64,000 bases of DNA from Methylobacterium sp. E-065 (GCF_022829605.1 NZ_JAKSYD010000112.1:1-64000); one strand, 5' to 3'. Shown: positions 1-11,028, counted from the stretch's first letter. A program made the numbers and translations. The notes: a model not told the origin generated them from the sequence alone.

Positions 1-1191
<1,191 letters not shown>

Positions 1192-1218
1192 ACTCGAGCA
1201 AGCATCCTTAGCAGGGCG

Positions 1219-1249
1219 CGGCGGGGCCAAGGTCCCGCACACCCCGCCG
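1219..1249 (+). terminator. Possible attenuator or terminator hairpin between tuf and rpsJ
   Basis: CGGCGGGG at 1219-1226 can pair with CCCCGCCG at 1242-1249 around a 15-base loop. There is no T-run after the stem, so it is a weak candidate for partial termination or RNA processing between tuf and the S10 operon rather than a clear intrinsic terminator. Confidence 0.35.
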
Positions 1250-1271
1250 TCCCTCTGTAGGTTCTAGGAAC

Positions 1272-1580
<309 letters not shown>

Positions 1581-1631
1581 GTCCGCTGAGGACTTAGAGC
1601 TTACCGTTTCATCGCGCGAGGGAGAGAACCT

Positions 1632-2357
1632 ATGCGCTCAGGCGTCATCGCACAGAAGGTCGGCATGACCCGCGTCTTTACGGACGCGGGGGAGCATGTC
1701 CCCGTCACAGTGCTTAAGATCGATCAGTGCCAGGTGGTTGCCCACCGCACCGTCGAGAAGAACGGCTACGTTGCGCTGCAGGTCGGCGTCGGCAAGGCCA
1801 AGGTCAAGAACGTCTCGGCTGCCGAGCGGGGCCGCTTCGCGGTCGCCAAGGTCGAGCCGAAGAAGAAGCTCGCCGAGTTCCGCGTGTCCGAGGACGCGCT
1901 GATCCCGGTCGGTGCTGAGATCACGGCGGACCACTTCATCCCCGGCCAGTTCGTGGATGTGACCGGCACCACCACCGGTAAGGGCTTCGCGGGCGGTATC
2001 AAGCGCTGGAACTTCGGCGGTCTGCGCGCCACCCACGGCGTGTCGATCTCGCACCGTTCGATCGGTTCGACCGGTGGCCGTCAGGATCCGGGCAAGACCT
2101 TCAAGAACAAGAAGATGCCGGGTCACCTCGGTGTCGAGCGGGTCACCACCCAAAACCTGCGCGTCGTGCGCACCGATCCCGAGCGTGGGCTGATCCTGGT
2201 CGAGGGCGCGGTGCCGGGTGTCGCCGGCGGCTGGATCCAGATCCGCGATGCGGTGAAGCGCAAGCTCCCCGCTGACGTTCCGCTGCCGGGCAAGTTCCGT
2301 GAGAACGGCGCGCCCATCCCGGCTCCCGAAGCCGCTGCGGCTGAGGAGACCGCGTGA
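1632..2357 (+). CDS. rplC: 50S ribosomal protein L3
   Basis: L3 is an early-assembling large-subunit protein whose long loop reaches the peptidyl-transferase centre. The protein has 241 residues and begins [16 protein letters not shown] after a GAGGGAGAG ribosome-binding region. The signature loop [20 protein letters not shown], followed by [14 protein letters not shown], is present in the middle third. The C-terminus carries a short Ala/Glu-rich extension after the conserved [11 protein letters not shown] segment, as is common in alphaproteobacteria. Its TGA overlaps the start of rplD by one base, so translation of the two is probably coupled. Confidence 0.98.
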   Translation: MRSGVIAQKVGMTRVFTDAGEHVPVTVLKIDQCQVVAHRTVEKNGYVALQVGVGKAKVKNVSAAERGRFAVAKVEPKKKLAEFRVSEDALIPVGAEITADHFIPGQFVDVTGTTTGKGFAGGIKRWNFGGLRATHGVSISHRSIGSTGGRQDPGKTFKNKKMPGHLGVERVTTQNLRVVRTDPERGLILVEGAVPGVAGGWIQIRDAVKRKLPADVPLPGKFRENGAPIPAPEAAAAEETA

Positions 2358-2977
2358 TGAAGCTCGATATCAAAACCCTCGACGGCGCTGGCGCCGGCTC
2401 GGTTGAGCTGAACGAAGAGATCTTCGGCCTGGAGCCCCGCGCTGACCTGCTTCAGCGTATGGTTCGCTGGCAGCTCGCCAAGCGGCGCGCCGGTACCCAT
2501 GCCGTTCAGAACCGCTCGGACGTGAACCGGACCCGCAAGAAGCTGTACAAGCAGAAGGGCACCGGTAACGCCCGCCACGGCGCAGCCTCCGCACCGCAGT
2601 TCCGCGGTGGTGGCCGGGCCTTCGGTCCGGTGGTTCGTGACCACAGCCACGACCTTCCCAAGAAGGTCCGCGCTCTGGCCCTGCGCCACGCCCTGTCGGC
2701 CAAGGCCAAGGCTTCGACCCTGATCGTCGTGGACGACATCAAGATCGAGGATCACAAGACCAAGGGGCTCGTCGAGCGTTTCGGCAAGATGGGCCTCTCC
2801 AACGCGCTGATCATCGGCGGTGCCGAGGTCGACGTGAATTTCGGCCGTGCCGCCCGCGCCATCCCGCAGATCGACGTGCTGCCCGTGCAGGGCATCAACG
2901 TCTATGACATCCTGCGCCGCGACACGCTCGTCCTGACGAAGGCTGCCGTCGACGCGCTGGAGGAGCGTTTCAAATGA
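2357..2977 (+). CDS. rplD: 50S ribosomal protein L4
   Basis: L4 binds 23S rRNA and lines the peptide exit tunnel; in enterobacteria it also represses the S10 operon, a role not demonstrated here. I place the start at ATG 2357 ([10 protein letters not shown]), which overlaps the rplC stop as TGATG; an in-frame GTG one codon earlier is less likely. The 206-residue protein has the conserved tunnel-loop region [17 protein letters not shown] near residue 60 and [20 protein letters not shown] after it. The stop overlaps the rplW start by four bases (ATGA). Confidence 0.97.
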   Translation: MKLDIKTLDGAGAGSVELNEEIFGLEPRADLLQRMVRWQLAKRRAGTHAVQNRSDVNRTRKKLYKQKGTGNARHGAASAPQFRGGGRAFGPVVRDHSHDLPKKVRALALRHALSAKAKASTLIVVDDIKIEDHKTKGLVERFGKMGLSNALIIGGAEVDVNFGRAARAIPQIDVLPVQGINVYDILRRDTLVLTKAAVDALEERFK

Positions 2978-3270
2978 GTGCCGATCCGCGCCACTACGAC
3001 ATCGTTGTCTCCCCGGTGATCACCGAGAAGGCGACGAACCTGACCGAGCAGAACAAGGTTGTCTTCCGCGTCGCCCCCAAGGCGACGAAGCCTCAGATCA
3101 AAGAGGCGGTCGAGAAGCTGTTCGACGTGAAGGTCACGGCCGTGAACACCCTTGTCACCAAGGGAAAGAAGAAGATTTTCCGCGGCCTCCGCGGACAGCG
3201 CTCCGACGTGAAGAAGGCGATCGTGACCCTGGCCGAGGGCCACTCGATCGACGTCACGACCGGGCTCTGA
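2974..3270 (+). CDS. rplW: 50S ribosomal protein L23
   Basis: L23 sits beside the exit tunnel and is a docking site for trigger factor and SRP. The protein has 98 residues, a normal length. Typical family sequence includes [17 protein letters not shown] near the N-terminus, [19 protein letters not shown] in the centre and [17 protein letters not shown] towards the end. Its ATG overlaps the rplD TGA by four bases, which indicates translational coupling within the operon. Confidence 0.97.
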   Translation: MSADPRHYDIVVSPVITEKATNLTEQNKVVFRVAPKATKPQIKEAVEKLFDVKVTAVNTLVTKGKKKIFRGLRGQRSDVKKAIVTLAEGHSIDVTTGL

Positions 3271-3295
3271 GGACGGGTTTTAGGGATCCAAGCCG

Positions 3296-4132
3296 ATGGC
3301 CTTGAAGACATTCAAACCGGTCACGCCGAGCCTGCGCCAGCTCGTACTCGTCGACCGCCGTGAGCTCTACAAGGGCAAGCCGGTGAAGGCGCTGACGGAG
3401 GGCAAGTCGTCCTCCGGCGGCCGCAACAACCTGGGTCGCATCACTGTCCGCTTCCGCGGCGGCGGCCACAAGCGTGTACTGCGCAACGTCGACTTCAAGC
3501 GTCGCGAGCAGCTGGGCGTGTCTGCCACCGTGGAGCGGATCGAGTACGATCCGAACCGCACGGCGTTCATCGCGCTGATCAACTTCCCCGACGGGAAGCA
3601 GAGCTACATCCTGGCCCCCCAGCGCCTTCAGCCGGGCGACAAGGTGGTGGCCGGCGAGAGCGTCGACATCAAGCCGGGCAATGCTGCCCCGGTCGGCTCG
3701 ATGCCGGTGGGCACGATCGTCCACAACGTGGAGCTGAAGATCGGCAAGGGCGGCGCGATCGCCCGCTCGGCTGGCAACTACGCGCAGATCGTTGGCCGCG
3801 ATCAGGGCTACGTGACGCTCCGTCTGAACTCGGGCGAGCAGCGGCTGGTCCACGGCCAGTGCTTCGCCAGCGTCGGTGCGGTCTCGAACCCGGATCACAT
3901 GAACATCTCGCTCGGTAAGGCCGGGCGTAACCGTTGGCTCGGCAAGCGCCCGCACGTCCGCGGCGTGGCGATGAACCCGGTCGACCATCCGCACGGCGGC
4001 GGCGAGGGTCGTACCTCGGGCGGCCGCAACCCGGTCACGCCCTGGGGCGTGCCCACCAAGGGGAAGAAGACCCGGTCCAACAAGCGGACCGACGTGTTCA
4101 TCCTGTCCAGCCGCCACAACCGCAAGAAGTAA
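3296..4132 (+). CDS. rplB: 50S ribosomal protein L2
   Basis: L2 is one of the most conserved ribosomal proteins and is needed for subunit association and peptidyl-transferase activity. The 278-residue length is typical. It begins [17 protein letters not shown], contains the RNA-binding core, and carries the conserved C-terminal stretch [18 protein letters not shown], including the histidine important for activity, followed by [15 protein letters not shown]. It lies 25 bases after rplW and five bases before rpsS. Confident. Confidence 0.98.
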   Translation: MALKTFKPVTPSLRQLVLVDRRELYKGKPVKALTEGKSSSGGRNNLGRITVRFRGGGHKRVLRNVDFKRREQLGVSATVERIEYDPNRTAFIALINFPDGKQSYILAPQRLQPGDKVVAGESVDIKPGNAAPVGSMPVGTIVHNVELKIGKGGAIARSAGNYAQIVGRDQGYVTLRLNSGEQRLVHGQCFASVGAVSNPDHMNISLGKAGRNRWLGKRPHVRGVAMNPVDHPHGGGEGRTSGGRNPVTPWGVPTKGKKTRSNKRTDVFILSSRHNRKK

Positions 4133-4137
4133 TCGCT

Positions 4138-4416
4138 ATGGCACGCTCTCTCTGGAAGGGGCCGTTCGTCGACGGCTACCTCTTCAAGAAGGCCGAAGCG
4201 GCGCGGGGTTCCTCGCGCTCCGAGGTCATAAAGATCTGGAGCCGCCGCTCCACGATCCTTCCGCAGTTCGTCGGGCTCACCTTCGGTGTTCACAACGGGC
4301 AGAAGCACATCCCGGTCTACGTGTCCGAGGAGATGGTCGGTCACAAGTTCGGCGAGTTCTCGCCGACCCGCACCTTCCCGGGCCATGCGGCCGACAAGAA
4401 GGCGAAGAGGCGCTGA
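4138..4416 (+). CDS. rpsS: 30S ribosomal protein S19
   Basis: S19 forms a complex with S13 in the head of the small subunit. The open frame extends far upstream inside rplB, but the real start is ATG 4138, five bases after the rplB stop, giving the expected 92-residue protein [20 protein letters not shown]. The motif [19 protein letters not shown] and the ending [19 protein letters not shown] are diagnostic. It is separated from rplV by one base. Confidence 0.97.
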   Translation: MARSLWKGPFVDGYLFKKAEAARGSSRSEVIKIWSRRSTILPQFVGLTFGVHNGQKHIPVYVSEEMVGHKFGEFSPTRTFPGHAADKKAKRR

Positions 4417-4417
4417 G

Positions 4418-4804
4418 ATGGGCAAGCAAGCCACCCCCCGCGCGCTCCCCGAGAACGAGGCGAAGGCCGTTGCGCGCATGCTGCGCGTCAGCCCGCAGAA
4501 GCTCAACCTCGTGGCGCAGATGATCCGCGGCAAAAAGGTCGACACGGCCCTTGCCGAGCTCGAGTTCTCGCGCAAGCGGATCTCGACCGAGGTCAAGAAG
4601 TGCCTCGAGAGCGCCATTGCCAACGCCGAGAACAACCACGATCTGGATGTCGACGATCTCGTCGTCTCCGAGGCCTTTGTGGGCAAGGCGCTGGTTCTCA
4701 AGCGCTTCCACGCTCGCGCCCGCGGTCGCGGTGCGCGTATTCTGAAGCCCTTCTCGAACCTCACCATCGTGGTTCGTGAAGTCCGCCAGGCCGAAGCGGC
4801 TTGA
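4418..4804 (+). CDS. rplV: 50S ribosomal protein L22
   Basis: L22 lines the exit tunnel, and its beta-hairpin is a site of macrolide resistance mutations in other bacteria. The start at ATG 4418 follows the rpsS stop by a single base and gives a 128-residue protein beginning [21 protein letters not shown]. The core [20 protein letters not shown] and the hairpin [25 protein letters not shown] (split here for length) are conserved. The N-terminal extension of about 18 residues before the core resembles other alphaproteobacterial L22 proteins. Confidence 0.96.
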   Translation: MGKQATPRALPENEAKAVARMLRVSPQKLNLVAQMIRGKKVDTALAELEFSRKRISTEVKKCLESAIANAENNHDLDVDDLVVSEAFVGKALVLKRFHARARGRGARILKPFSNLTIVVREVRQAEAA

Positions 4805-4814
4805 GGAGGAACTG

Positions 4815-5555
4815 ATGGGCCAGAAAGTCAACCCGATCGGTCTTCGGCTCGGCATCAACCGGACCTGGGATTCCCGCTGGTTCGCCAACAAGGGCGACTA
4901 CGCGAAGCTCATGCACGAGGACGTCGCGATCCGCGCCGCCCTCATGAAGCAGCTCAAGCAGGCGGCGGTCTCCAAGATCGTCATCGAGCGTCCGCACCGG
5001 AAGTGCCGCGTCACCATCCACTCGGGTCGTCCGGGCGTGGTGATCGGCAAGAAGGGCGCGGATATCGAGAAGCTGCGCAAGCTCGTCGGCACGATGACCA
5101 AGGCCGACGTGACCATCAACATCGTGGAGGTGCGCAAGCCCGAGATCGATGCCACCCTGGTGGCCGACTCGATCGCGCAGCAGCTCGAGCGCCGCGTCGC
5201 CTTCCGGCGCGCCATGAAGCGGGCCGTTCAGTCGGCCATGCGTCTGGGCGCCGAGGGCATCCGGATCAACTGCTCGGGCCGTCTCGGCGGCGCCGAGATC
5301 GCCCGCCAGGAATGGTACCGTGAGGGACGCGTCCCGCTGCACACGCTGCGCGCCGACGTCGATTACGGCACTGCCACGGCGTTCACGACGTATGGTACTT
5401 GCGGCATCAAGGTTTGGGTGTTCAAGGGCGAGATCCTTGAGCATGACCCGATGGCCCAGGATAAGAAGGCCCAGGAAGAGGGTGGCCGCTCCGGCGGACG
5501 CCGTGAGCGCGATGGCGAGGGCGGCCGCGAGCGCGGACGCCGCGAGCACGCGTAA
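4815..5555 (+). CDS. rpsC: 30S ribosomal protein S3
   Basis: S3 binds at the mRNA entry pore of the small subunit and contributes to mRNA helicase activity. The start is ATG 4815 with the strong site GAGGAGG-type sequence just upstream; the open frame continues 13 codons further but lacks support. The 246-residue protein begins [20 protein letters not shown], has a KH-type RNA-binding loop [15 protein letters not shown] around residue 75, and ends in an Arg/Gly-rich tail ([20 protein letters not shown]) typical of alphaproteobacteria. The next gene, rplP, starts 11 bases later. Confidence 0.97.
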   Translation: MGQKVNPIGLRLGINRTWDSRWFANKGDYAKLMHEDVAIRAALMKQLKQAAVSKIVIERPHRKCRVTIHSGRPGVVIGKKGADIEKLRKLVGTMTKADVTINIVEVRKPEIDATLVADSIAQQLERRVAFRRAMKRAVQSAMRLGAEGIRINCSGRLGGAEIARQEWYREGRVPLHTLRADVDYGTATAFTTYGTCGIKVWVFKGEILEHDPMAQDKKAQEEGGRSGGRRERDGEGGRERGRREHA

Positions 5556-5566
5556 GGTAGGAAGCC

Positions 5567-5980
5567 ATGCTGCAACCGAAAAAGACTCGCTTCCGTAAGC
5601 AGTTCAAGGGCCGCATCCACGGTGCGGCCAAGGGCGGCTTCGAGCTGAACTTCGGCCAGTTCGGTCTGAAGGCGGTGGAGCCCGAGCGCGTCACTGCTCG
5701 CCAGATCGAGGCGGCCCGCCGCGCGATCACCCGCGAGATGAAGCGCCAGGGCCGCGTTTGGATCCGGGTGTTCCCGGACGTGCCGGTCTCCTCGAAGCCG
5801 ACCGAAGTCCGCATGGGCTCCGGTAAGGGCGCTCCGGATTACTGGGCTGCCCGCGTGCATCCCGGCCGGATCATGTTTGAGGTCGACGGCGTTGCCGAGG
5901 CCATCGCCAAGGAGGCGCTCCGCCTCGGCGCCGCGAAGCTCCCGATCCGTACGCGGGTCGTCCAACGCATCGCCGACTGA
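5567..5980 (+). CDS. rplP: 50S ribosomal protein L16
   Basis: L16 organises the tRNA-binding region of the large subunit. It has the family length of 137 residues and begins [19 protein letters not shown]. The motif [19 protein letters not shown] near residue 84 is the family signature. GGTAGGAAGCC before the ATG gives a plausible ribosome-binding site. The gene lies between rpsC and rpmC in the standard order. Confidence 0.98.
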   Translation: MLQPKKTRFRKQFKGRIHGAAKGGFELNFGQFGLKAVEPERVTARQIEAARRAITREMKRQGRVWIRVFPDVPVSSKPTEVRMGSGKGAPDYWAARVHPGRIMFEVDGVAEAIAKEALRLGAAKLPIRTRVVQRIAD

Positions 5981-5992
5981 ACGGAGGCTATC

Positions 5993-6208
5993 GTGAAGTC
6001 GACCCAGAGAGTGTCTGATCTCAAGGCGTTGTCGCCGGATCAGTTGAATGACGAGTTGCTGAACCTCAAGAAAGAGCAGTTCAACCTGCGCTTCCAGGGG
6101 GCCACTGGCCAGCTCGAGAACGTCGCCCGCGTCCGTGAGGTCCGCCGCGACATCGCCCGTGTCCGGACTCTGCAGCGTTCCAAGACGCTGCAGCAGGCCA
6201 AGGCCTGA
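5993..6208 (+). CDS. rpmC: 50S ribosomal protein L29
   Basis: L29 is a small helical protein at the exit-tunnel rim beside L23. The 71-residue protein starts with GTG at 5993, preceded by CGGAGG, a strong ribosome-binding site at a good distance. It reads [20 protein letters not shown], with the conserved segment [18 protein letters not shown] in the middle. Use of GTG rather than ATG is the only unusual feature. It is followed by rpsQ after 21 bases. Confidence 0.96.
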   Translation: MKSTQRVSDLKALSPDQLNDELLNLKKEQFNLRFQGATGQLENVARVREVRRDIARVRTLQRSKTLQQAKA

Positions 6209-6229
6209 GGCGGGTTTTAGGAGACAACC

Positions 6230-6496
6230 ATGCCGAAGCGCATCCTGCAGGGCACCGTCGTCAGCGACAAGGGTGAGAAGACCATCGTGGTGAAGGTGGA
6301 GCGTCGCTTCACGCACCCGGTGATGAAGAAGACCGTCCGCCGGTCGAAGAACTACCATGCGCATGACGAGGCGAATGTCGCCAAGGTCGGGCAGACGGTG
6401 TTCATCGAGGAGTGCCGTCCGTTCTCGAAGACCAAGACCTGGAAGCTGGTCGAGGGCGAGGCGGCGGTTCAGGCCGAGGCTGGCGAGGCCGCTTGA
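6230..6496 (+). CDS. rpsQ: 30S ribosomal protein S17
   Basis: S17 is a primary 16S rRNA-binding protein with an OB fold. The 88-residue protein begins [20 protein letters not shown], after a TAGGAG ribosome-binding site, and contains [19 protein letters not shown] and [19 protein letters not shown]. It is the last gene of this S10 cluster. In most bacteria rplN and rplX of the spc operon follow directly, but here a hairpin and then the convergent recA gene follow, so the cluster is split at this point. Confidence 0.97.
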   Translation: MPKRILQGTVVSDKGEKTIVVKVERRFTHPVMKKTVRRSKNYHAHDEANVAKVGQTVFIEECRPFSKTKTWKLVEGEAAVQAEAGEAA

Positions 6497-6552
6497 TCTG
6501 ATGGCTTGGCGGCTGCGGGCGACCGCATTCGCCAGATCGTTTCTATTCGAAT

Positions 6553-6610
6553 CGACGAAAGCCCGGGCAAGGCCGACCTTCATTGGTCGGACTCGCACCG
6601 GGCTTCGTCG
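6553..6610 (+). terminator. Composite stem-loop after rpsQ, probable S10 operon terminator
   Basis: CGACGAAAGCCCGG at 6553-6566 pairs with CCGGGCTTCGTCG at 6598-6610 (13 pairs, one bulged A). Inside it, CCGACC at 6573-6578 pairs with GGTCGG at 6585-6590. Only three Ts follow the stem (6611-6613). Its position 56 bases after the last S10 gene suggests termination or 3'-end stabilisation. The rest of the 350-base gap between rpsQ and recA holds the recA terminator and no supported gene. Confidence 0.65.
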
Positions 6611-6760
6611 TTTGAGGATTGCGTTCGGCCTTGGTGCCGATGGTTGTACCTATGCGCATCAGATCAAGCCTAGCCTGTGCGATCGTCCTTGAGCCTCCGG
6701 CATTATGCGGCGGTCGGTTTCGACGGGCATCTCGACCTTCGGCGTTGGCACGGCGCTCGG

Positions 6761-6795
6761 AAAGAAAAACGGCCCCGGAGATGCCCCGGGGCCGT
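6761..6795 (-). terminator. Rho-independent terminator of recA
   Basis: ACGGCCCCGG (6769-6778) and CCGGGGCCGT (6786-6795) form a perfect 10-base-pair stem with a 7-base loop. Read on the minus strand it is followed by TTTTCTTT (6768-6761), the T-tract of a classic intrinsic terminator. It lies about 58 bases beyond the recA stop codon. Confidence 0.9.
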
Positions 6796-6852
6796 TCTAC
6801 GTCTCTTGCGAAGAATGCCGCCGCAAACCCTCTCAGATTGCGGCAGCGCCGA

Positions 6853-7944
6853 TCAGGCCTCGCCCTCGTCGAGATCGTCCGCGCTCGGCGTCGCGGTCTC
6901 CAAAATCTTCTCGGCCACCAGCCCTGAGTTCTGCCGGATCGAGCCTTCGATCTCGGCGGCGATCTTCGGGTTGTCGCGCAGGAAGCCCTTCGAGTTCTCG
7001 CGGCCCTGGCCGAGGCGCTGGCTGTTGTACGAGAACCAGGCGCCCGACTTCTCGACGATCCCGGCCTTCACGCCGAGATCGATCAGCTCGCCGACCTTCG
7101 ACACGCCCTCGCCGAACATGATGTCGAACTCGACCTGCTTGAACGGTGGCGCGACCTTGTTCTTCACCACCTTGACGCGGACCTGATTGCCGATCGCCTC
7201 GTCCCGGTCCTTCAGGGTCGAGATACGGCGGATGTCGAGGCGCACCGAGGCGTAGAACTTCAGGGCGTTGCCGCCCGTGGTGGTTTCGGGGCTGCCGTAC
7301 ATCACGCCGATCTTCATCCGGATCTGGTTGATGAAGATGACCATGCAGTTCGACCGCGAGATCGAGCCGGTCAGCTTGCGCAGGGCTTGGCTCATCAGGC
7401 GCGCCTGCAGGCCGGGCTGGCTCTCGCCCATCTCGCCTTCGATCTCGGCCCGCGGGGTCAGCGCGGCGACCGAATCGACCACCAGCACGTCAATGGCGCC
7501 GGAGCGCACCAGCGTGTCCGTGATCTCCAGGGCCTGCTCCCCGGTGTCGGGCTGCGAGATCAGCAGGTCGTCGAGATTGACCCCGAGCTTGCGGGCATAG
7601 ACCGGATCCAGCGCATGCTCGGCGTCGATGAAGGCGCAGACCCCGCCCTTCTTCTGGGCTTCCGCGATGGTGTGAAGGGCGAGCGTCGTCTTGCCCGATG
7701 ATTCAGGGCCGTAGATTTCCACGACGCGACCGCGCGGAAGGCCGCCGACGCCGAGCGCGATGTCGAGCCCGATCGAGCCGGTGGAGACGGTTTCGACCTC
7801 CTGCACCTTGTCGTTCTTGCCAAGCCGCATGATCGAGCCCTTGCCGAAGGCACGCTCGATCTGAGACAGGGCGGCGTCGATCGCCTTGGACTTGTCCTTG
7901 TCCGCGGGGGGCATGTCGACCACTTTCAATGCGGGCTGGGCCAT
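6853..7944 (-). CDS. recA: Recombinase RecA
   Basis: RecA forms ATP-dependent filaments on single-stranded DNA for homologous recombination and stimulates LexA self-cleavage in the SOS response. The 363-residue length is normal. Walker A GPESSGKT is at residues 79-86; [19 protein letters not shown] (Walker B and loop 1 region) and [20 protein letters not shown] (loop 2 region) are present, and the C-terminus is acidic (DDLDEGEA). The gene is monocistronic: it has its own hairpin terminator and a LexA-type box 63 bases or more upstream of the ATG. It converges on the S10 operon. Confidence 0.98.
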   Translation of the reverse strand: MAQPALKVVDMPPADKDKSKAIDAALSQIERAFGKGSIMRLGKNDKVQEVETVSTGSIGLDIALGVGGLPRGRVVEIYGPESSGKTTLALHTIAEAQKKGGVCAFIDAEHALDPVYARKLGVNLDDLLISQPDTGEQALEITDTLVRSGAIDVLVVDSVAALTPRAEIEGEMGESQPGLQARLMSQALRKLTGSISRSNCMVIFINQIRMKIGVMYGSPETTTGGNALKFYASVRLDIRRISTLKDRDEAIGNQVRVKVVKNKVAPPFKQVEFDIMFGEGVSKVGELIDLGVKAGIVEKSGAWFSYNSQRLGQGRENSKGFLRDNPKIAAEIEGSIRQNSGLVAEKILETATPSADDLDEGEA

Positions 7945-8006
7945 CTGGCGGCATCCTTATGAAGGGGTTGAGCGCCGTTCACAACGCGCGTCAACGTCGG
8001 TCTTGT

Positions 8007-8021
8007 GTACCTGTTTTGTTC
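8007..8021 (-). promoter_or_regulatory. LexA (SOS) box upstream of recA
   Basis: On the minus strand the sequence reads GAAC-AAAACAG-GTAC, which matches the alphaproteobacterial LexA consensus GAAC-N7-GAAC with one mismatch in the second half-site. It lies about 63-77 bases before the recA start codon, where a promoter operator is expected. The operator role is inferred from the family consensus. Confidence 0.7.
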
Positions 8022-8151
8022 TCAATCGGCAAGGGCGCGCGGGTGTTCTGACCGGGCGTTGTGCCCGTCAATTTGCATTGCATGCGTTGCGGGAGCGTGG
8101 CTGGTCCGTCTCGCGCTGTGGGATCCGGCGTTGTGCGATGGCCGCGCCGCC

Positions 8152-8178
8152 CCTCATACCCGGCGTGCCGGGATGAGG
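8152..8178 (-). terminator. Hairpin downstream of cckA
   Basis: CCTCATACCCGGC (8152-8164) and GCCGGGATGAGG (8167-8178) form an inverted repeat with a single bulged A and a very short loop. It begins about 40 bases after the cckA stop. No T-run follows on the minus strand, so it may stabilise the transcript end or act in factor-dependent termination. Confidence 0.45.
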
Positions 8179-8218
8179 CTGTTTGCGCCGGTGCCTGAAG
8201 GGTCGGTGGCCCAGCCCC

Positions 8219-10990
8219 TCAGCTTGCCATCGTCTTTTTCACGGTCTCGACGAGCTGCTTCAGGCTGAAGGGTTTTGGCAGGAAGTTGAAGGTCTCGCCC
8301 TCCGGCAGGTTCTTGCGGAAGGCGTCCTCGGCGTAGCCGGAGACGAAGATCACCTTCAGGTCCGGCTGGTGCTTGCGCACTTCCCGCAGCAGGGTCGGAC
8401 CGTCCATCTCCGGCATGACGACGTCGGAGACCACGAGGTCGATCGGCTGGGCGTTCTCACGCACGATCGCCAGCGCCTCGAGACCAGAGGCCGCCTCTAG
8501 GACCGTATAACCGCGGGCCGAGAGGGCCCGGCTGTTGACCGCGCGGACCGGATCCTCGTCCTCCACCAGCAGAATCGTACCCTGGCCAGTATGGTCGGCG
8601 GCGGGCTGGCGCGGCGGCGTCCGCTCGACCGGGGTCGCAGGCCCCACGGGTTCGATCTTTCCCTCGGCCTTCGACGAACCAGGCAGCCGTGCGGCGTCCG
8701 TCCGCGGTAAGGCTGGTGCGGGGGCCGGGAGCGGCACCTCCTCGGGTTCCGCCACCGGTATGTGGCGCGGCAGGTAGATCCGGAAGGCGGTGCCCTCCCC
8801 GACCGTGGACTGCACGTCGATCGTGCCGCCGGACTGCTTGACGATACCGAACACCGTCGAAAGCCCGAGGCCCGTGCCCTTGCCGATCTCCTTGGTGGTG
8901 AAGAACGGCTCGAAGATCTTCTCCATCAGCTCGGGCGGGATGCCCTGTCCGGTGTCGCGGACCTCGATCAGCACGTGATCGCCCGCAGGCGCACCGCCCC
9001 GCCCTTCGGCCACCGCTGCGGGACCCGGATCGGTGACGTTCTCGGTGCGGATCACCAGTTTGCCGCCCTCCGGCATCGCGTCGCGGGCGTTGACCGCGAG
9101 GTTCACGATCACCTGCTCGAACTGGTTGACGTCGGCCTTCACGGGCCAAACCTCGCGGCCGTGCTTCAACTCCAGGGCGACTCGCTCGCCGAGCAGCCGC
9201 TTCAGCAGGAGCGTGAGCTCCGACAGCGCCTCGCCGACACTCATCACCTCAGGCCGCAGGGTTTGGCGGCGGGAGAACGCCAGGAGCTGGCGGACGAGGC
9301 CCGCCGCCCGATTGGCGTTCTGCTTGATCTGCATGATGTCTTGGAAGGCCGGATCGGTCGGCCGGTGGCTCGCCAGCAGCAGGTCCGAGTAGCCGATGAT
9401 CGCCTGCAGCACGTTGTTGAAGTCGTGCGCGATGCCGCCCGCGAGCTGACCCACGGCGTTCATCTTCTGGGCCTGGGCGACCTGCTGCTCCAGCTGGCGC
9501 TGCGCCGTCGTGTCGAGGGCGTACAGGATGACGCGCTCGGCCTCGTCGGTCTGCTGCCCGGGATCGCCGCCGTCGGCGGGGCTCAGCCAGACCCGCGCGG
9601 AGCGGCCACCGGGTCCGGTCAGCTGAACCTCGATCGGCTCGGGATCGGTCATCCCGCGCGATGCCCGGGCGAGCCCGGCTTCGAGGCTGGTGCGGTCGGT
9701 CACCGAGTCGCCGACGTTGGGCTCGGCCCGGTGCGTGCCGTCCCCGTCGATGGCGCCGTCCTCGGCCTGCCGCGGCACCGTACCGAACAGCCGGGTGAAG
9801 GAGGCGTTGGCCCGGGCGATCCGCCCCGTGCTGTCGAGGGTCGCGATGGCAATCGGCGAGTTGTTGAGGAACCTGGCGAGGCGGACCTCGGCGGCGCGCT
9901 GCGGCTCGTCGGTCTCGGCCCCGGCGGAGCGGTTGATCACGAAGGTCCGCGAGGAGCCGGGCTTGCCGTCCTTGCCGAAGGCGATCCGGTGGTAGAGCCG
10001 CACCGGCAGGGTGTGGCCGTTCCGGCGGCGCAGGTCGAGGTCGAAGCGGTCGGTCCGCACCTCGCCGGGCATTCCGGCGGCGCGCACGAGGACGTCGGCC
10101 TCGGGGGCGATCTCGGTGAGGTGTGGGCCACCGGGGCCGACGCTCGCGAGGTCGTAGCCGAGCCAGGCCGCCAGCGTGGCGTTCATGTACACGATGGCGC
10201 CGGCCGGATCGATCGACAGGAAGCCGGCCGGGGCGTGGTCGAGATAATCGATCGCGTGCTGGAGTTCCTGGAAGACGTTCTCCTGGCGCTCGCGTTCGGC
10301 GGTGATGTCGGCGACCGTCCAGAGGGCGGCGGCCCGGCGCGCGCGGGCCAACGGCCGGACCGAGACCCGGTACCAGCCGAAGCTGCGCTCGCCGGCGAGC
10401 GGGCCGAGCGGCGGCGACATCCGCACCTCTTCGGTGTGCGCCCGGGCGTCGCGCGAGGCCTGCGACAGGCGGTAGACCGCCTCGGAGACCTCCGGCGGCC
10501 CGACCAGGATGCGCTCCACCGGCACGAGGTTCGAGAAGGTGTCGCCCCCGGCGATCCGCAGATAGGCCTCGTTGGCGTAGATCAGCCGGCCGCCATCCTC
10601 GACCACCAGTGCGCCGTCCGGCGAAGCGTCGACGATGCCCTTGGTGATGTCGTCCCGGGCGGCGCTGCCGCTGAGCTGAAGCGCGCCGATGGCGAGGGCG
10701 AACAGGAAGAACACGCCCGCCATGGCGAGCAGGGCGAGCAGCCACACGATCAGCGACTGGGCCTGCTCGTTGGCCACGAAGGACAGGCCGATGGCGGCTC
10801 CGACCAGAAGGCCCGCCAGGACGAGCAGCAGCCCGACCCGGCCCGGCTGCTCCGAGCGGTCGATCGAGCCGGTCGCCTGCGGCGCAGCCGGCTGCGATCC
10901 CGCACCCTGAGCGGCGACGACCGGCAATCCTGCATTCGGCGCGCCTGCGGCGGGTGCCGGAGGTCCAGTCACGTCGGCCATCGGCTTCAT
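8219..10990 (-). CDS. cckA: Cell-cycle hybrid histidine kinase CckA
   Basis: CckA is the membrane hybrid kinase that sends phosphate through ChpT to the master regulator CtrA in alphaproteobacteria. The 923-residue protein has two transmembrane segments (about 52-72 and 80-104), PAS-type regions, a dimerisation helix with GGIAHDFNNVLQAIIGYSDL carrying the phospho-accepting His, and an HATPase domain with the N box VNLAVNARDAMPEGG and GKGTGLGLSTVFGIVKQSGG. A C-terminal receiver has LVVEDE-type ILLVEDEDPVRAV, phospho-Asp in VVSDVVMPEMDG and the Lys of FLPKPFS. An alternative start (ATG 10981) shortens it by three residues. CtrA-type sites at 17.5-19.2 kb fit the presence of this pathway. It is separated from recA by 274 bases. 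Confidence 0.93.
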   Translation of the reverse strand: MKPMADVTGPPAPAAGAPNAGLPVVAAQGAGSQPAAPQATGSIDRSEQPGRVGLLLVLAGLLVGAAIGLSFVANEQAQSLIVWLLALLAMAGVFFLFALAIGALQLSGSAARDDITKGIVDASPDGALVVEDGGRLIYANEAYLRIAGGDTFSNLVPVERILVGPPEVSEAVYRLSQASRDARAHTEEVRMSPPLGPLAGERSFGWYRVSVRPLARARRAAALWTVADITAERERQENVFQELQHAIDYLDHAPAGFLSIDPAGAIVYMNATLAAWLGYDLASVGPGGPHLTEIAPEADVLVRAAGMPGEVRTDRFDLDLRRRNGHTLPVRLYHRIAFGKDGKPGSSRTFVINRSAGAETDEPQRAAEVRLARFLNNSPIAIATLDSTGRIARANASFTRLFGTVPRQAEDGAIDGDGTHRAEPNVGDSVTDRTSLEAGLARASRGMTDPEPIEVQLTGPGGRSARVWLSPADGGDPGQQTDEAERVILYALDTTAQRQLEQQVAQAQKMNAVGQLAGGIAHDFNNVLQAIIGYSDLLLASHRPTDPAFQDIMQIKQNANRAAGLVRQLLAFSRRQTLRPEVMSVGEALSELTLLLKRLLGERVALELKHGREVWPVKADVNQFEQVIVNLAVNARDAMPEGGKLVIRTENVTDPGPAAVAEGRGGAPAGDHVLIEVRDTGQGIPPELMEKIFEPFFTTKEIGKGTGLGLSTVFGIVKQSGGTIDVQSTVGEGTAFRIYLPRHIPVAEPEEVPLPAPAPALPRTDAARLPGSSKAEGKIEPVGPATPVERTPPRQPAADHTGQGTILLVEDEDPVRAVNSRALSARGYTVLEAASGLEALAIVRENAQPIDLVVSDVVMPEMDGPTLLREVRKHQPDLKVIFVSGYAEDAFRKNLPEGETFNFLPKPFSLKQLVETVKKTMAS

Positions 10991-11028
10991 TTCCAGAACG
11001 TTCCCCCCGGTTAGGCCGGCCGGCCATA

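Noticed and set aside
8762-11014. Very long open frame (about 750 codons) antisense to cckA
   Set aside because: Composition is that expected from the opposite strand of a GC-rich gene (His/Arg/Gly/Ala-rich), with no recognisable domain, while the minus-strand frame is a clear CckA.
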